Translations under genes and position numbers: made by a program | Shown: in pieces, positions 32,448-44,895 of the stretch | How the letters are laid out: the number at the start of each line of letters is the position of its first letter | How positions within the stretch are numbered: the stretch's first letter is position 1 | The notes under the pieces: generated by a model | Database searches by the model: none | What the model was told of the DNA's origin: nothing | The model's input: the letters and a program-made list of their open reading frames with translations, nothing else | Source: Chamaecrista fasciculata | Taxonomy: Eukaryota > Streptophyta > Magnoliopsida > Fabales > Fabaceae | Length of the DNA stretch: 64,000 nt | Direction: 5' to 3' | Assembly: GCA_003254925.1 (NCBI GenBank) | Contig: QANZ01011582.1 | Location: forward strand, 152,147-216,146

Positions 32448-35400
32448 ATGGTGCCTAAAATCATCACCGGAGTTGCTGGCTACGTTCTCGAAGATGTTCC
32501 TCACTTCTCTGATTACATCCCTCACCTCTCTGTATCTCTCTCTCTCTCTGTATATATAGATATATTTGCCACTATTTTTTCTGCAAATGGGTGTGTTTGG
32601 TTTTCTAGGCAGATGAGAAAGAAAGAAGCTTTATGTTGTTTGGTGGTGAAAATTAGTGTTTGATCGATTGACATACTCATATACTGATTCTTCTTCTTCT
32701 TTGTTTGTGGTCATTCTTCTTCATTCAGACATATCCTAACCCCTTACAAGACAATCCTTCCTACAAAGCTGTCAAGTAAGTAAAGTTAGTCTCTTTTGCT
32801 GATTAAATATTGATTCTTTCTATGTTGTCATTCTTCATTCTTTCATGATCACTTGCAAATGATAAAGATTACATTCCTTTCTGTTTCACCAGGCAATATT
32901 TTGTTAAAGTGGACGATACTGTTGCCCAACAGGCATGTAATTTTTAGAGGAGACCTATTTTATAGTCAGTGAATTTGTCCTAAAACTATGATTTAGTCAC
33001 TGAAAATATACTTTTTGATTCCTGAACTATTTACATTATCTGCAATGACTGAATAATTTATGTTTGTAAAAAATCAGGGACCAAAAGTGTATTTCCTAAT
33101 CCATATATTCAGGAATTAAATCTCAGTTTTGAGATAAATTTAAAGACTAAAAAATAGGTTTTCTCTAACTTGTAACCTGATTCTAGTCTGTCTGATAGAT
33201 TGATTTTGCTCACATAGTAGTCTTGTACATTGTTCCTGAATTAACTGTTTGATTCTGCTTCCTTAATATAGATAGTAGTACATAAAAATAGTCCAAGAGG
33301 GACTCATTTTCGTCGTGCTGGGCCTAGACAGAAGGTTTGAGATTCATTTACTTATATAACATGTTTTTATTAAACCTCAACTTATATGGCAGAAATTGAA
33401 ATGTGGAAGTGATTGGATGTTTTTTCCAGGTATATTTTGAATCAGAGGATGTGTATGCTTGTATTGTCACATGTGGTGGTTTATGTCCTGGTGTGAATAC
33501 AGTAATCAGAGAAATAGTTTGCGGCTTAAATCATATGTATGGGGTTAACAAAGTTCTGGGTATAGAGGTATCACTTCCTGTCATCCTGTGTCTTTACTTT
33601 GTTCTGTAAGAAAGAGCACTTATTAGAAAGTGTAACATAGTATTCTGCTTTCAAATTCAGGGAGGATATAGAGGCTTCTACTCTCGAAATACGATTTCAT
33701 TGACACCAAAGGTTGTCAATGACATCCACAAACGTGGTGGAACCATCCTTGGGACATCTGAAGGAGGGAACGAAAACGATACCTCAAAGATTGTCGATAG
33801 CATCCAGGATCGGGGTATTAACCAGGTTTGTCTTTGCCCCTTTTACTCTATTTATGATCTCATAATTTTGTGAACATTCATGGAATTGAGCCTTTTTCTG
33901 TTTCTGAATGCTTCAGGTTTACATAATTGGAGGAGATGGAACTCAAAGAGGAGCTTCTGTGATTTTTGAGGTAAAAATTGATGAGGTTCATACTTAGTAG
34001 CATAGATAACATGTTTTAAATGTTAATTATGTGGCTTAGTTTGTTCTTACTTATAACATTTAGTTATTGACATAGGAAATCAGAAGGCGGGACTTGAAAG
34101 TTGCTGTGGTGGGAATTCCAAATAGTGTTGATAATGATATCCCGGTATGATTTCTTGAATTATACTTGTCTTGTTTTATGTCGTTTGTATCAAAAGAGAA
34201 GGATTTGTTTGTCAAACTTAAGCTTATTGAAGATCATATTATATCTGAATTAGATTATCGACAAGTCGTTTGGTTTTGACACTGCCGTGGAGGAGGCACA
34301 ACGTGCGATCAATGCTGCTCATGTCGAAGCAGAAAGCATGGAGAATGGCATCGGTGTTGTCAAGTTAATGGGGCGATCCAGCGGTAAGATTTGTTAAATC
34401 TTTGGGTAATTGACATGATTAGTGAAGTGCAGTGGTTTTAACATATAGTTGCATAATATCCAAAAGATTAGTTTGTAATCTGCCATGATGTTTGGGTTGT
34501 CTTCCATCAAATTCTTTCTCATCTTCTTTAGTGTGTTTGCACTGTTATCATCAATTTCATGCTAAATTCTGACACATTCTTCCCAAACATAGTAACCCTC
34601 TGCCCATATGATTGATTTTCTCCCCAAAAATTCATGACTTGTTGCAATTTAGTCCCTCTAGGAATTGAGTTGTACAATGATAAGATATTCATGGAGGGAC
34701 TAACTGGAAACTAGTCGTGAATTTTTTAGGGCTAAATCAAGCATTTCAATAAATTAGGGACAAAACTGATAGTGGCCATATAATCTAAGGACCAAAATGT
34801 AGGTTTACTTGTTTTTGAAATGTTAAAGAGTCCTCCCTCATTTAAGGCTGCAAGATAGGTAACTCCTTTCTCTTACATCTACTGATGAAAACATTTTCCT
34901 ATTCCAACTCCCTTATAAAGCCAATGGATATCACACTGATTTTTTCATGTTTTATGGTATGGAAGTCATGCATGTTTTGCTTTAACATCACTTGCATGGT
35001 ATATGTTTACTGCAGGATTTATAGCCATGTATGCAACTCTAGCAAGCCGGGACGTGGATTGCTGCTTAATTCCAGAGTCACCCTTTTACCTTGAGGGTCG
35101 AGGCGGTCTGTTTCAGTTCATCGAGAAAAGACTGAAAGAAAATGGGCACATGGTTATAGTAATAGCTGAAGGTGCAGGACATGATCTTCTCTTTGAAAGC
35201 CTATCTACCATAGATAAGCAGGATGTTTCTGGGCACGAGTTGCTTGAAGATGTTGGATTGTGGTTATCTCAAAAAATTAAGGTACAAACTCTAAATGTAA
35301 TTCTCCTGAGGTCATTCTTTACTGTTCAATGTAAACGTACAGTTTGGTCCTTTAATGAGACATGTATTGACGACTCAGTTCTTAAAAGTTCAGTTTACAC

Positions 35401-37995
35401 ACTTTAATTCTTGAAAATTGTGCAGAAAATATAGTTTAGAACTTTAAGTTTATCTTTTAGTGACTAACCTGTAGGGGCAAAAGGACTAAAATTTATTGGT
35501 TCCACAACTTTTGGGGATTAAAAAAGTGTAAACTAGACTTTTAGAGATTGATAAGTTGTTAACTCATGTATCTTCCAGGATCATTTTATATGTGTACTCC
35601 TAATTCAACATACCATTACGGAATGGTCTCACTTTAATTGGTGGGTGGATTATGAATTGGACAACATTTACATGCAACTTTTTAGGTGTTAGCAATTGGG
35701 GTCTTCAAAATAGATATGAAATTTGGATAATTTGTAAAATCATTAACTTGTTTGAAAGAGTTATTCATTCTACAAGAGTACATCTTAAAGAATCTGTTTT
35801 CCAGATTTATTCTTTTGTGACCTTTTTTATCTGCGTGTTGTAGGATCACTTCGCAAAACTTCAAAAACTGGTTATAAATCTGAAGTACATTGGTGAGCTC
35901 TCCTACTATTTACTTGTGGTGGTGAATTTCTCATTTAGCAACATGATCTAACCAATCAACTTCAATTCATGTGTGGCAGATCCAACATATATCATCCGTG
36001 CAGTTCGAAGCAATTCATCGGACAATGTGTATTGCACCCTCCTTGCTCAGAGTGCTATTCATGGTGCAATGGCTGGATATACAGGCTTGGCAGTTGGACC
36101 TGTCAATGGCAGACATGCTTATATCCCATTAGATGTAAGTTCCACTATTTTCAGACAATTCTATTTGCTATTTTCATACATAGCATTTGTCTATCTTTGA
36201 ACCATTTGTGAAAAAGGAAAGGGAAGACCAAAACATTAGGAGTTATACTGGTTTTTAAATGGAGATTGTGACTGACAGGTTTATATATTTATGAGTAAAT
36301 TAATGATTTGGTCCTTGAAAGATGATAAATGTTTCAATTTAGTCCCTGAAAGATGCAATAATATTAATTCAATAGGCTTAAGTGCACTTTTGGTCCCATA
36401 ACTTTGACAAAGGTTTCGATTTGGTCCCATAACTATTTTTGTTGCACTTTTGGTCCCATAACTTGGACAAAGGTTTTGATTTGGTCCCATAACTATTTTT
36501 GTTACAATTTTGGTCCCATAACTATGACAAAGGTTTCGATTTGGTCCCATAAATATTTTTGTTGCAATTTTGGTCCCATAACTTCTCAAAAGGTGCCACC
36601 GTTAGTCCCATGCTCAATTCCATCCATGTTTAGCCGTTAAATATGACGTGGCACAGTGAGTTGGATCATGATGTGACAAAGTAGGATGAGGTGGACTTAA
36701 AAAGGACCTATATGCAACATATTATAACATTTCAATATCAGAAATACAAAAAAAAAAACCAAGGGCCATTACTCTCTTCTTCATCTTCCTTCCCACCATA
36801 CATGCCACCATCTGGGTGAAGAGATGAAGAAGAAGAAGAAGATGGCGGCATGTGTGGTGGGAAGAAAGTTGAAGAAGAAGATGAAGAAGAGAGTGTGAAA
36901 ACTTCATAATGGTCCTTGGTTTTTTTTGTGTTTCTAATATTGAAATGTTATAATATGTTGCATACAGGTCCTTTTTAAGTCCACCTCATCCTACTTTGCC
37001 ACATCATGATCCAACTCACTGTGCCACGTCATATTTAACGGCTAAACATGGATGGAATTGAGCATGGGACTAACGGTGGCACCTTTTGAGAAGTTATGGG
37101 ACCAAAATTGCAACAAAAATATTTATGGGACAAAATCAAAACCTTTGTCATAGTTATGGGACCAAAATTGTAACAAAAATAGTTATGGGACCAAATCGAA
37201 ACCTTTGTCAAAGTTATGGGACCAAAAGTGCAACAAAAATAGTTATGGGACCAAATTGAAACCTTTGTCAAAGTTATGGGACCAAAAGTGCACTTAAACC
37301 TAATTCAATATTAACAACAAATATACCAATAAGGGGTTGGTCCAAGTGATAAGCTGCTTGTTATTGCTAAAAACAGTGTCCTGGATTGGAGACATTGTGA
37401 ATGCAGCTATCTTTGTTGGGATAATCTCTCACCATAGTTAGGTGCGTGACGCGGGTCAAGTTCAGATTAGTTGGGACAAAGTCTCGAAAACTGGGCGGGC
37501 AACCAAAAAAATTTGACGACAAATATGATTTCCTAACCTCAATTGTTTATTGTAATTTTAACAAGATTTAAAACTATATCATGTTTATCATTGAAATTTC
37601 TATTAGTATCCTTAACAAAAGGATCAAATTAATTGTATTTATATCTTTAAAAAACTGAATTGAAACATTTGTCATCTTTTAAGGACCAAATACCCTATAT
37701 TTATTCATAATTGACTTGATTATTTGTGTATCTATTATGGATGAATGAATGATTAGTTATTTAATGATTTTGATTTTGTATATATGGGCAGAGGGTAAAT
37801 GAAAGGCAGAAGAAGGTAGTGGTAACAGATAGGATGTGGGCAAGGCTGTTATCTTCAACCAATCAGCCTAGCTTCATGAACCCTAAAGATGGCATTGGAG
37901 AAAAAAGAAAAGAAGAAAGTGTGAAACACCAAATACCAAATGGAATGGATGGAATCATTCAGAAACCAAGTGTGACTGAGGCAGGCAAGTTATGA
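32448..37995 (+). CDS. PFK: ATP-dependent 6-phosphofructokinase, cytosolic plant type
   Basis: Catalyses ATP + fructose 6-phosphate to fructose 1,6-bisphosphate, the committed step of glycolysis. Thirteen exons give 487 aa: 32448-32531, 32729-32775, 32893-32932, 33272-33334, 33430-33567, 33661-33825, 33917-33970, 34076-34144, 34254-34383, 35016-35281, 35844-35892, 35980-36134, 37792-37995. All joins keep frame. Landmarks: [27 protein letters not shown] (93-101), the ATP-type signature GGDGTQRGA (184-192; Gly187 rather than the Asp of PPi-dependent enzymes), [28 protein letters not shown] and the sugar-phosphate segment IPESPF. There is no transit peptide (MVPKIITGV), so it is probably cytosolic, like AtPFK1/3/6/7. 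Oddities: the catalytic loop reads PNSVDNDIP where PKTIDNDI is usual, and intron 3 probably uses a GC donor. Introns 3, 9, 10 and 12 host inverted-repeat elements. Confidence 0.95.
32935..33180. repeat. Degenerate fold-back element in PFK intron 3
   Basis: AGACCTATTTTATAGTCAGTG near the left is imperfectly inverted by AAAGACTAAAAAATAGGTTT at about 33145-33165, with TTTGTCCTAAAACTATGATT inverted as AATCTCAGTTTTGAGATAAA. The same arrangement occurs in the first intron of the CHUP1-like gene (about 49130-49375). Confidence 0.5.
34590..34815. repeat. Degenerate TTGGTCC-type element in PFK intron 9
   Basis: TTTAGTCCCTC and its inverses GAGGGACTAA, AAATTAGGGACAAAA and AAGGACCAAAATGTAGGTTT are arranged as in the intact elements, but the ends are eroded. 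Confidence 0.4.
36375..37300. mobile_element. 926-bp near-perfect fold-back element in PFK intron 12
   Basis: Starts GGCTTAAGTGCACTTTTGGT and ends ACCAAAAGTGCACTTAAACC. The flanks share TAATTCAATA (36365-36374 and 37301-37310), a 9-10-bp target duplication. Each arm carries four to five units of TTTTGGTCCCATAACT..., then ACGTGGCACAGTGAGTTGGA, then a shared inner segment, so that almost the whole element is one inverted repeat around a GAAGAAGAAGAAG-rich centre at about 36810-36850. It is the same terminal family as 59472-59815. It lies fully inside the intron and would be in the pre-mRNA. Confidence 0.9.
37330..37495 (+). mobile_element. tRNA-derived SINE in PFK intron 12
   Basis: GGGTTGGTCCAAGTGATAAG gives an A-box-like sequence, TGGATTGGAGAC a worn B box, and the 3' part reads GGTGCGTGACGCGGGTC then TTAGTTGGGACAAAGTCTCG. 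A related copy is at 56393-56540. The layout resembles plant Au-type SINEs, from memory. Confidence 0.5.
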
Positions 37996-38427
37996 ATAGG
38001 GTTAAGTAAATTTGTGTAGTGCTATTTTCTTGTGTACCTTGAACCACTTTTCTTCATTTTTCTGCTTGTTCATGAGTCATATATATATATATACCTGCAT
38101 CAACCTTATTATACAAGGTTTTGATGTTGTTTCATAGTGAGAAAAAATGGGTTTATATATACTCCTTAAGTATTACTTTATTCAGGAATATAATAGTGTT
38201 AACAGATTCAAAACATGAAAAGTAAAGCATAAATAGTTTGGACTTGGGGATATGTCACTGAATATTAGATATAAAAATGGATTTTGCTTTTCTAATAAGT
38301 GTCTTTAAGACATTGATTGAAGATCATCATTATGTTTTGAAAATAAAAAATAAATAAAGTTGTGATTTTTTTAAAAAAAAGTTGTTGGAGTTACTGTTAA
38401 GATTTTTTTTTTAAAAAAAAAAACATA
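37996..38427. other. PFK 3' flank
   Basis: Probable 3' UTR followed by AT-rich sequence. I see no other gene. Confidence 0.4.
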
Positions 38428-38760
38428 GGCTCCGTTTGGTATAGGAAAGGGTATGTAAAGGAAAGGGTTTTACAAGGGAAAAATTGTGAGGGAAAGGAAA
38501 AGTAGTTGAGGGAATGTAAAGTAGGTAAAGATTGAAAGTGTTTGGTATAAAAAGGTATGGGAGGGAAAGTAAAATAGATATAGAAAAAAATGACAAAAAT
38601 GCCCTTCCCACAACCACCACAAGACAGCCGCCGCCGCCACCCACCACCGCCACCCACGGCGGCCGGCGACGCCGCCCACGGTGGTCCACGGTGGCCGGCG
38701 CCGCCGTCCACGGTGGTCNTTACAATGTAAAACTCATTTCACTCCTACCAAATGGAGCCA
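38428..38760. mobile_element. PIF/Harbinger-like MITE with GC-rich centre, incomplete
   Basis: Ends GGCTCCGTTTGGTATAGG and the inverse of CCTACCAAATGGAGCC, with ATA on each side. The centre (38620-38718) is an unusually GC-rich run of CCACCGCC and GGCGGCCGGCG blocks. It ends in an N at 38719, after which only about 40 bp of right arm remain. The assembled copy is therefore probably missing sequence. Confidence 0.55.
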
Positions 38761-38769
38761 TAGTGTTTT

Positions 38770-39654
38770 TGGGGCTCTACAATGAAAGTTTCTCAAATTA
38801 TAGAAAAAAAATTGCTAACTTCTGTTTAAAAGAAAATAAGTAATTAATGGGAGCTCATGCCTTTGAATTTGAGCTCTCCCACATCCTCTTCATTTAAGGA
38901 AATTCAAGTTATTGATATACATACAAATAGGTTTCAAAAAGAAAATCTCTACTTTTCTTGTGTAAATTAAATTAAAATTTAAAATTTATAAAAAAAAATT
39001 TTATGTTACTTAAATATTAAATAATGATAATTAGTGTTTTTGTTTAATATTGATATTTTTTTAACAATTAAATTTTGATTAATTGAAAAAAACAAAAGTA
39101 TAAGAACTTAATTGTAAAAATTAAAATCATATGAACTTAATTAAAAATTGATGTAAATTATGATGACTAACAGACTGATTAAGCCATACAGATTTATATT
39201 TAATAAAATTACAATGAAATTTTTTAAGATTACGAAGTACTTGTTTCTTTTACACATTGAACAAAAAAAATTCCAATAATAAAAATAAAACTTTTCAACG
39301 AAAAACTGAAAAAAGTCTATACAATTTTTTTAACTTTTAATATATGACTTAAAATTCATTAGTATAGCATTTAATGGAAAGTGTTGACGTGACTCAATCT
39401 TAGCCTGCGAATTTTGCTACATCTAAGCCATTAGTTTTTATCGAAGCTTAAATTATAGTTCATTCCTCAACAAGATTTGTTTTCTGAGTTTAGGTCTTCT
39501 CCCTTTGGTAATTTAAGAGTTTTTAGTTTAAAATTTTTAAAAATTAACAAACCTGATAGTTTAAAATTTTAATTGTTATATTTGAGATCTATATATTTTT
39601 ATTAGTTTGTGGTAAAAAGTTGAGAGAAAACAGAGTTAAAAATTTTCATATGAC
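38770..39654. other. AT-rich intergenic, no gene
   Basis: No coding sequence or clear element was identified. Confidence 0.5.
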
Positions 39655-39657
39655 TTA

Positions 39658-39979
39658 GGGTGTGTTTGGGAAGTAATTATATAAACTCATTAGTCATTAC
39701 AAACTCATTATCTCCATTTTCAATATACCGTGCAACACAACTGTTTGTTTACCAATTACAAACTCATTACATAAATATTATTTCATTACAACATCATTTC
39801 ATTACAATTTTCATATCCAATTACTAACATACCTCTACTCAAATACTTGTAATTACCTATACTATAATATAAATATAAAAAACTATTTGATAAGATGGTA
39901 ATTTTCAATACCCTCATTTATACACTTACAACTTTCTCTCTCCATTCATCATTTCTTACTATTTTTTTTTTATCTCTTT

Positions 39980-40055
<76 letters not shown>

Positions 40056-41871
40056 TAGGGGCTTGGCATGCCCGTTATGTAACGTTTGAATTGATTTAAA
40101 GTTGAAGATTATATTAAATTTTTATATTGATAAAAGAGTAAGTTTGAGACCAATTTGAGAAATTATAAAAATATGTAAGACTCTTCTAAAATAAATAAAA
40201 TATTTAGGATCAATTTGAAATTACCTCATATGGGGAGAGTGAGTGGGGAGAGAGAATGGTGGCATTTTTTAATTTTTAATTATTTTTTGCATTTTTTTAA
40301 TTCATTTAAATTTTTAAAGAAGTGGGGAGAGAGTGATAATTTTTTTTCTTTTTCAATTTTTTAATTCATTATTTTTGACCAACCATAAAAGGGTTTAGCC
40401 ATATAATATAGTATATATATATTATAATTATAATATATATACATATTATATTATATAATCTACTATATATATTATAATATATATATATATATCCCACTCA
40501 GGCGTATACATATATATAATATAATAATATATAAATAATTTCTATTTTATATATAGTATATTATATTAAATATAATTTATATTAATTCATAAAAAAAAAT
40601 TATTTTTAGTCCTTGAAATTATACCAACTAAACAAGTCAATATGTGAATAATCAAAATATACAATTTTCGATATACCGATAATCCTTCTTCTATTTTTTA
40701 AATTAAATTAGTAATATTTTCTAGTGTCAAAACTTAAAATAAAATAATTCAGAAACAAAAAAAATACATTTTAGTCCCTGTTCCATTATATATGGGTTAT
40801 TTTTTTTTTATGTAAAGATATAAAAACAAAATTAATAAACGATAATAGGAAAAAATATATGATTCAATCCCCAAAAATTTATAATTTGGTCCCTCATTCA
40901 GTATATATATGTATAATATTTTTTGTAGTGTACAATATTAAAAAAAATTAAAACCATTAATGAAAAAAAATATATAATTCATACCAAAAAAATATACATG
41001 TTGGTTTTTCCTCCAATATATGTATGAGTAATATTTTTTGTAGTGTAACAACTAAAAATGTTTTTAGAAAAATATATAATTCATATCCCAAAAATATATA
41101 TTTTGGTCCATTCTCTAGTATATATATGGGTAATATTTTTTGTAGTATAAAAATTTTAAAAAAAAATTAAAAAATAGTTGTTTCAAATATTTTTTTTTCA
41201 AATGATTATCTTATTTTTTAATATACAGTATACTATTGAAATTATTTATCAAATTCTGAATAATAATCTGTTGTTAGTTGAAAATTAATTATTTGGTCCA
41301 TGAATTTGTAAAGATTATTCTATTTTGGTCCCTGAATTTATTTTTTAGTCATTGAATTTAAGAGAGAGACCCAATCGTTGATGAGTGCGATTGTTTACGG
41401 GCCGAGACACACATTTCACTTCGTAAGGACCGATTCATTGAATTGATATAAAATCGTGGACAAAATAGAAGGGTTTTACAATTTCCATGTTATTTACATT
41501 TTGGTCCTTTCATTTCATTACATAAAGCAACTCCAACCTTCATTACAAATATTCACCTTTAACACAAATTCCAAGACAATTTCATTTCATAACAACCACA
41601 ATCAAATACCAAAATATCATTTTATTATCTCTATCTCATTTTATTATCAATTACCAATTCTACCCCTATACAATTTTCAAAAACCCATATAATTATTTCA
41701 ACCAACCACAATCATTACATATCCTTTTACATAATTTCACATCCAATTTTTTTATTACATCTCAAACAATCCAAACACCATTTATCATTACATTCATTAC
41801 ATAATTTTCTCATTACCATTTCATTACATAAAATTATCATTTCATTACATACTTATTTCCCAAACACACCC
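39658..41871. mobile_element. PIF/Harbinger-like non-autonomous element, 2.2 kb
   Basis: Starts GGGTGTGTTTGGGAAGTAA and ends TTATTTCCCAAACACACCC, flanked by TTA on both sides (39655-39657, 41872-41874). The arms are rich in CATTACA motifs. Segments near both ends match the element at 2540-4217 in inverse orientation, including the microsatellite position. There is no transposase. The AT-rich centre has degraded TTTTGGTCC-type repeats (about 40590-41130 and 41290-41480). Confidence 0.75.
39983..40050. repeat. Compound microsatellite (CT)n(CA)n
   Basis: About 19 CT units run directly into 15 CA units. It lies inside the Harbinger-like element; the related element at 2540-4217 has GA/GT runs at the equivalent place. 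Confidence 0.95.
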
Positions 41872-41874
41872 TTA

Positions 41875-44040
41875 TTATTCTAATACAACAATATAATACT
41901 TTCGAGTAAAAAATAATAATTGACAGAGATATATTTTTCAAAAATAAATTGCATATCTAGAACCCACTCATTGCAACAAATCCAACGGAATACATTTAGT
42001 CAAGAAATTATATTTCTAGAATTTTGTGTTTTTAAGGACTACTTTGAAGATATTTAAATATTTTTTGGGTGTTTTAGTAATTTTAGCCTCTTATTCCAAT
42101 ATTAAAATTGCTTTTTATCCCCAAAGATGGTTAAAATTACAAAATAACTCCATAAACGCCCATTTCCTTTAGTTTTCTAACATAATTAAGTATCAGAGTA
42201 TCAAAGTATTAATGAAGAATACTATAGAGTACTAGAATATCACTTTTTAAACAACAGAGTACCAAACTGGAATATGGCCAAACTACAGGGTATCAAAGTG
42301 TAATTTATCCTATTTTTTATGATGTATAAAATGAATCTAACAATTGATTTAGGGATTTATCTAACATGTGTCCTTAGGGCACATTTTAAGATTTCTTCTG
42401 ATCGGTTAGTAGAGCATCTCATATCTTGAAATCTACGAAAATTCATTTAAAAGATCATTTTTAAAGTTTGAAAACTCTTTTGACCAATCAAAAAAAACCT
42501 TAACATGTGCCTTAAAGGCACATGTTAGAAGGACCCATGATTTAGAAGTCACATAACCATTTAACAATGCCATAGCATCATTTATTGGTCACATCATCAA
42601 GCTAATTAGCTGATGGTTAACAGTTCAAAGATCAAAACATTTACAGTGGTGTAAAATTTAGGGATTAGTTCGTATTTTTCTACCATTCGTGGACTAAATC
42701 GTTAATTGAGTAACAATTCGGAGACTGAAAAATAAGTTTTCTCTTAAATATATTATTGGTTTGGTGGTGAATTAAAAAAAGAGAAAAGAAAGTTGGATAA
42801 TCATGTTGTAAAATTTAAAAGTATATATGAAACTTGAGAGTTAAGTTAATTTTAAGAAGAGGAAAAATGAAAAAGAAAATAGAAGTAAATTATTATCACG
42901 TGAGTGATTCATGATATATAAAATATATATAGTCAAAGAATCAAAATTGACCTCAACTTTCTCGTGTTATCCTTTTCACTTTTTCTTCACTCACTATGTT
43001 TTATTAAGTAGAGATATTATATAGTTTCCTCTAATTTTTCTCCCATATTAAGAAAATGGTATAATCTTTATTAAACATAATGTTTAATTTGTACATGTAA
43101 TACTATAATACATGCATGTTTGAGAAACAATATTATGTATTATCTATTATGTATGTATGTATGTGCGCATAATTAATATTGTGAGGAGTGAGTAGGTAGG
43201 CTAGCACATGATTTAAAGGCCGTCCAACTGTATCTAACAGTATTAGTGACTGAAACTAAAACAAGTGGAGCAAAGCTACATCGATCATTATATTATATTT
43301 TTTTTTAAAAAAGGAAGCTTCCTCTTTCACGTTTTAATGGTATATTTTGACTAGTGGTTACCTAATTAATAAGTTTCTTTGATATTACAGCAAATTAGAG
43401 GGTATTATTTTGTCATATGATACAAGTAATTAAGCCCAATATAGTAATGGAAAAGTTCTTAATTAGTTAATTACTTCAATAATGGTTTGTTGTTATGAAT
43501 TGATTACTAACATGTTGGGATTTTCTTTGTTTATAACAAAACAAAATCAATAATGTAATTTTATGACAGAGAGGAAAGAGCTTCAGTAATTTGTAAACCA
43601 ATTCAACTAAACTCAATTATATGCTATGATATATATATATATAGTACGTGTAAACATAACTTGAAATCTTGAAGAAGAAAGAAAGAAAATATTTCATAAA
43701 ACATACACGGGATATTAGTGTATTGTTTTTTTTAACTAATTTTTGTACAAGATATATAATTAAACACATTTTTAATAAATTATACTTTTCTATAAAATAG
43801 TATTAATAATAAATGCGAATAGCATGCCTTGGATTATAATGGATAAAAAAAAAAAGTTTACGTCAGCATATTAACTCTGAACGCCTTTGGTTTTTAAGCA
43901 TAAGGCTAATTAATTGGAAGTTGCTTATAAGTAGAGATTACTAATCACATATATTTTACTCAGCATTACATATGTCAAGTTTTCGTTAACATAGGAATGA
44001 AGAACTTCAAAATTTTGAGATCAGTTTCACATTAAAAATA
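41875..44040. other. AT-rich intergenic, no gene
   Basis: No coding-quality ORF. A small inverted pair (ACATGTGTCCTTAGGGCACA near 42364 and AACATGTGCCTTAAAGGCACA near 42500) marks a minor fold-back element. Confidence 0.5.
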
Positions 44041-44043
44041 AAA

Positions 44044-44319
44044 GGGTAAATTTCACTTTGGTACCCTGTTCTATGGACCAATTTCATTTTGGTGTCATGT
44101 TCTTTTAAAAGTGCATTTTGGTACCATGTTATTTCAAAAATGACATTTTGGTACCCTGTTCTTTGGACCAATTTCACTTTGGTACCCTAAAAAAATAGAA
44201 TAGGGTAACAAATAGTGAAAGAACAAGGTACCGTAATTCCGTAAAGTGTCACTTTTAAAAGAACAAGGTACCAAAGTGGAATTGATTTATAGAACAAAGT
44301 ACCAAAGTGGAATTTACCC
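44044..44319. mobile_element. TGGTACC-unit MITE
   Basis: Starts GGGTAAATTTCACTTTGGTA and ends the inverse of GGGTAAATTCCACTTTGGTA. The units are CATTTTGGTACC rather than TTTTGGTCC, and end structure and size match the other MITEs. AAAATAAAA precedes and a run of A follows, an 8-of-9 match in a biased target. Confidence 0.65.
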
Positions 44320-44378
44320 CAAAAAAAAATTTTAAAGATGATTTTTTTCTTTCGGGAATCCAATCCTCAAAAAAGTTA

Positions 44379-44846
44379 GGCCAAAACTTCAAATTGGTCC
44401 CATCTCAAATTAATCCTTTATATTTCATTTGTTATTAGATTGGTCCTACATATTTATATAATCTCCCAAATTGGTTCAAAAATGACTGAATGTTGTCATA
44501 TCTCTGTCATTTCAAGTTCAAATGCGACGAATATAGAGTTACAAATTTCTTTTGACAAAGAATTTGGAGCGAAGAACAAGGTCAAATCGAGTCTCGAAAG
44601 TAGATAACTCGTTTTATAATCAACCAAGTGAATTTAGTTATATTTATCTCGTTTCAAATTCAAATGCGACGAGTTCAAAAGTGTGCTAATTTTTGAAGAG
44701 TCTTTTCCTTGTTCAATTGATATCATTAGTAAATAAAGTCAAATCGCGTCCTAATAACAAGTTTGAGACCAATTTGAGAAATTATGAAATTAGACGAATT
44801 TAAAATCCCTTCATACATATTAAGGGACTAATTTAAGGTTTTGACC
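44379..44846. mobile_element. Mutator-like MITE, TTGGTCC-unit family
   Basis: Starts GGCCAAAACTTCAAATTGGT and ends ACTAATTTAAGGTTTTGACC. The interior has two copies of the shared core (CAAATGCGACGAATATAGAG and CAAATGCGACGAGTTC). Flanks AAAAAGTTA and AAAACATTA match at 7 of 9. It is closely related to 31101-32142 and 12247-12675. Confidence 0.65.
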
Positions 44847-44867
44847 AAAACATTATCATCATCATAA

Positions 44868-44895
44868 TAAATATATATATATATATATATATATG
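44868..44895. repeat. (AT)n microsatellite
   Basis: A run of alternating TA. Similar (AT)n runs lie at about 49968-49998 (CHUP1-like intron), 55287-55311 (GDSL intron 1), 56940-56964, 57600-57618 and 61371-61391. Confidence 0.9.

Noticed and set aside
36281..37271. ORFs of repeated [10 protein letters not shown] and [18 protein letters not shown] peptides in the PFK intron
   Set aside because: They are translations of the tandem TTTTGGTCCCATAACT units of a fold-back element, on both strands, not a repeat protein.
38397..38843. Several overlapping Gly/Pro/Trp-rich ORFs
   Set aside because: They arise from the GC-rich centre of a MITE. Multiple frames are open because of composition, and one crosses an N.
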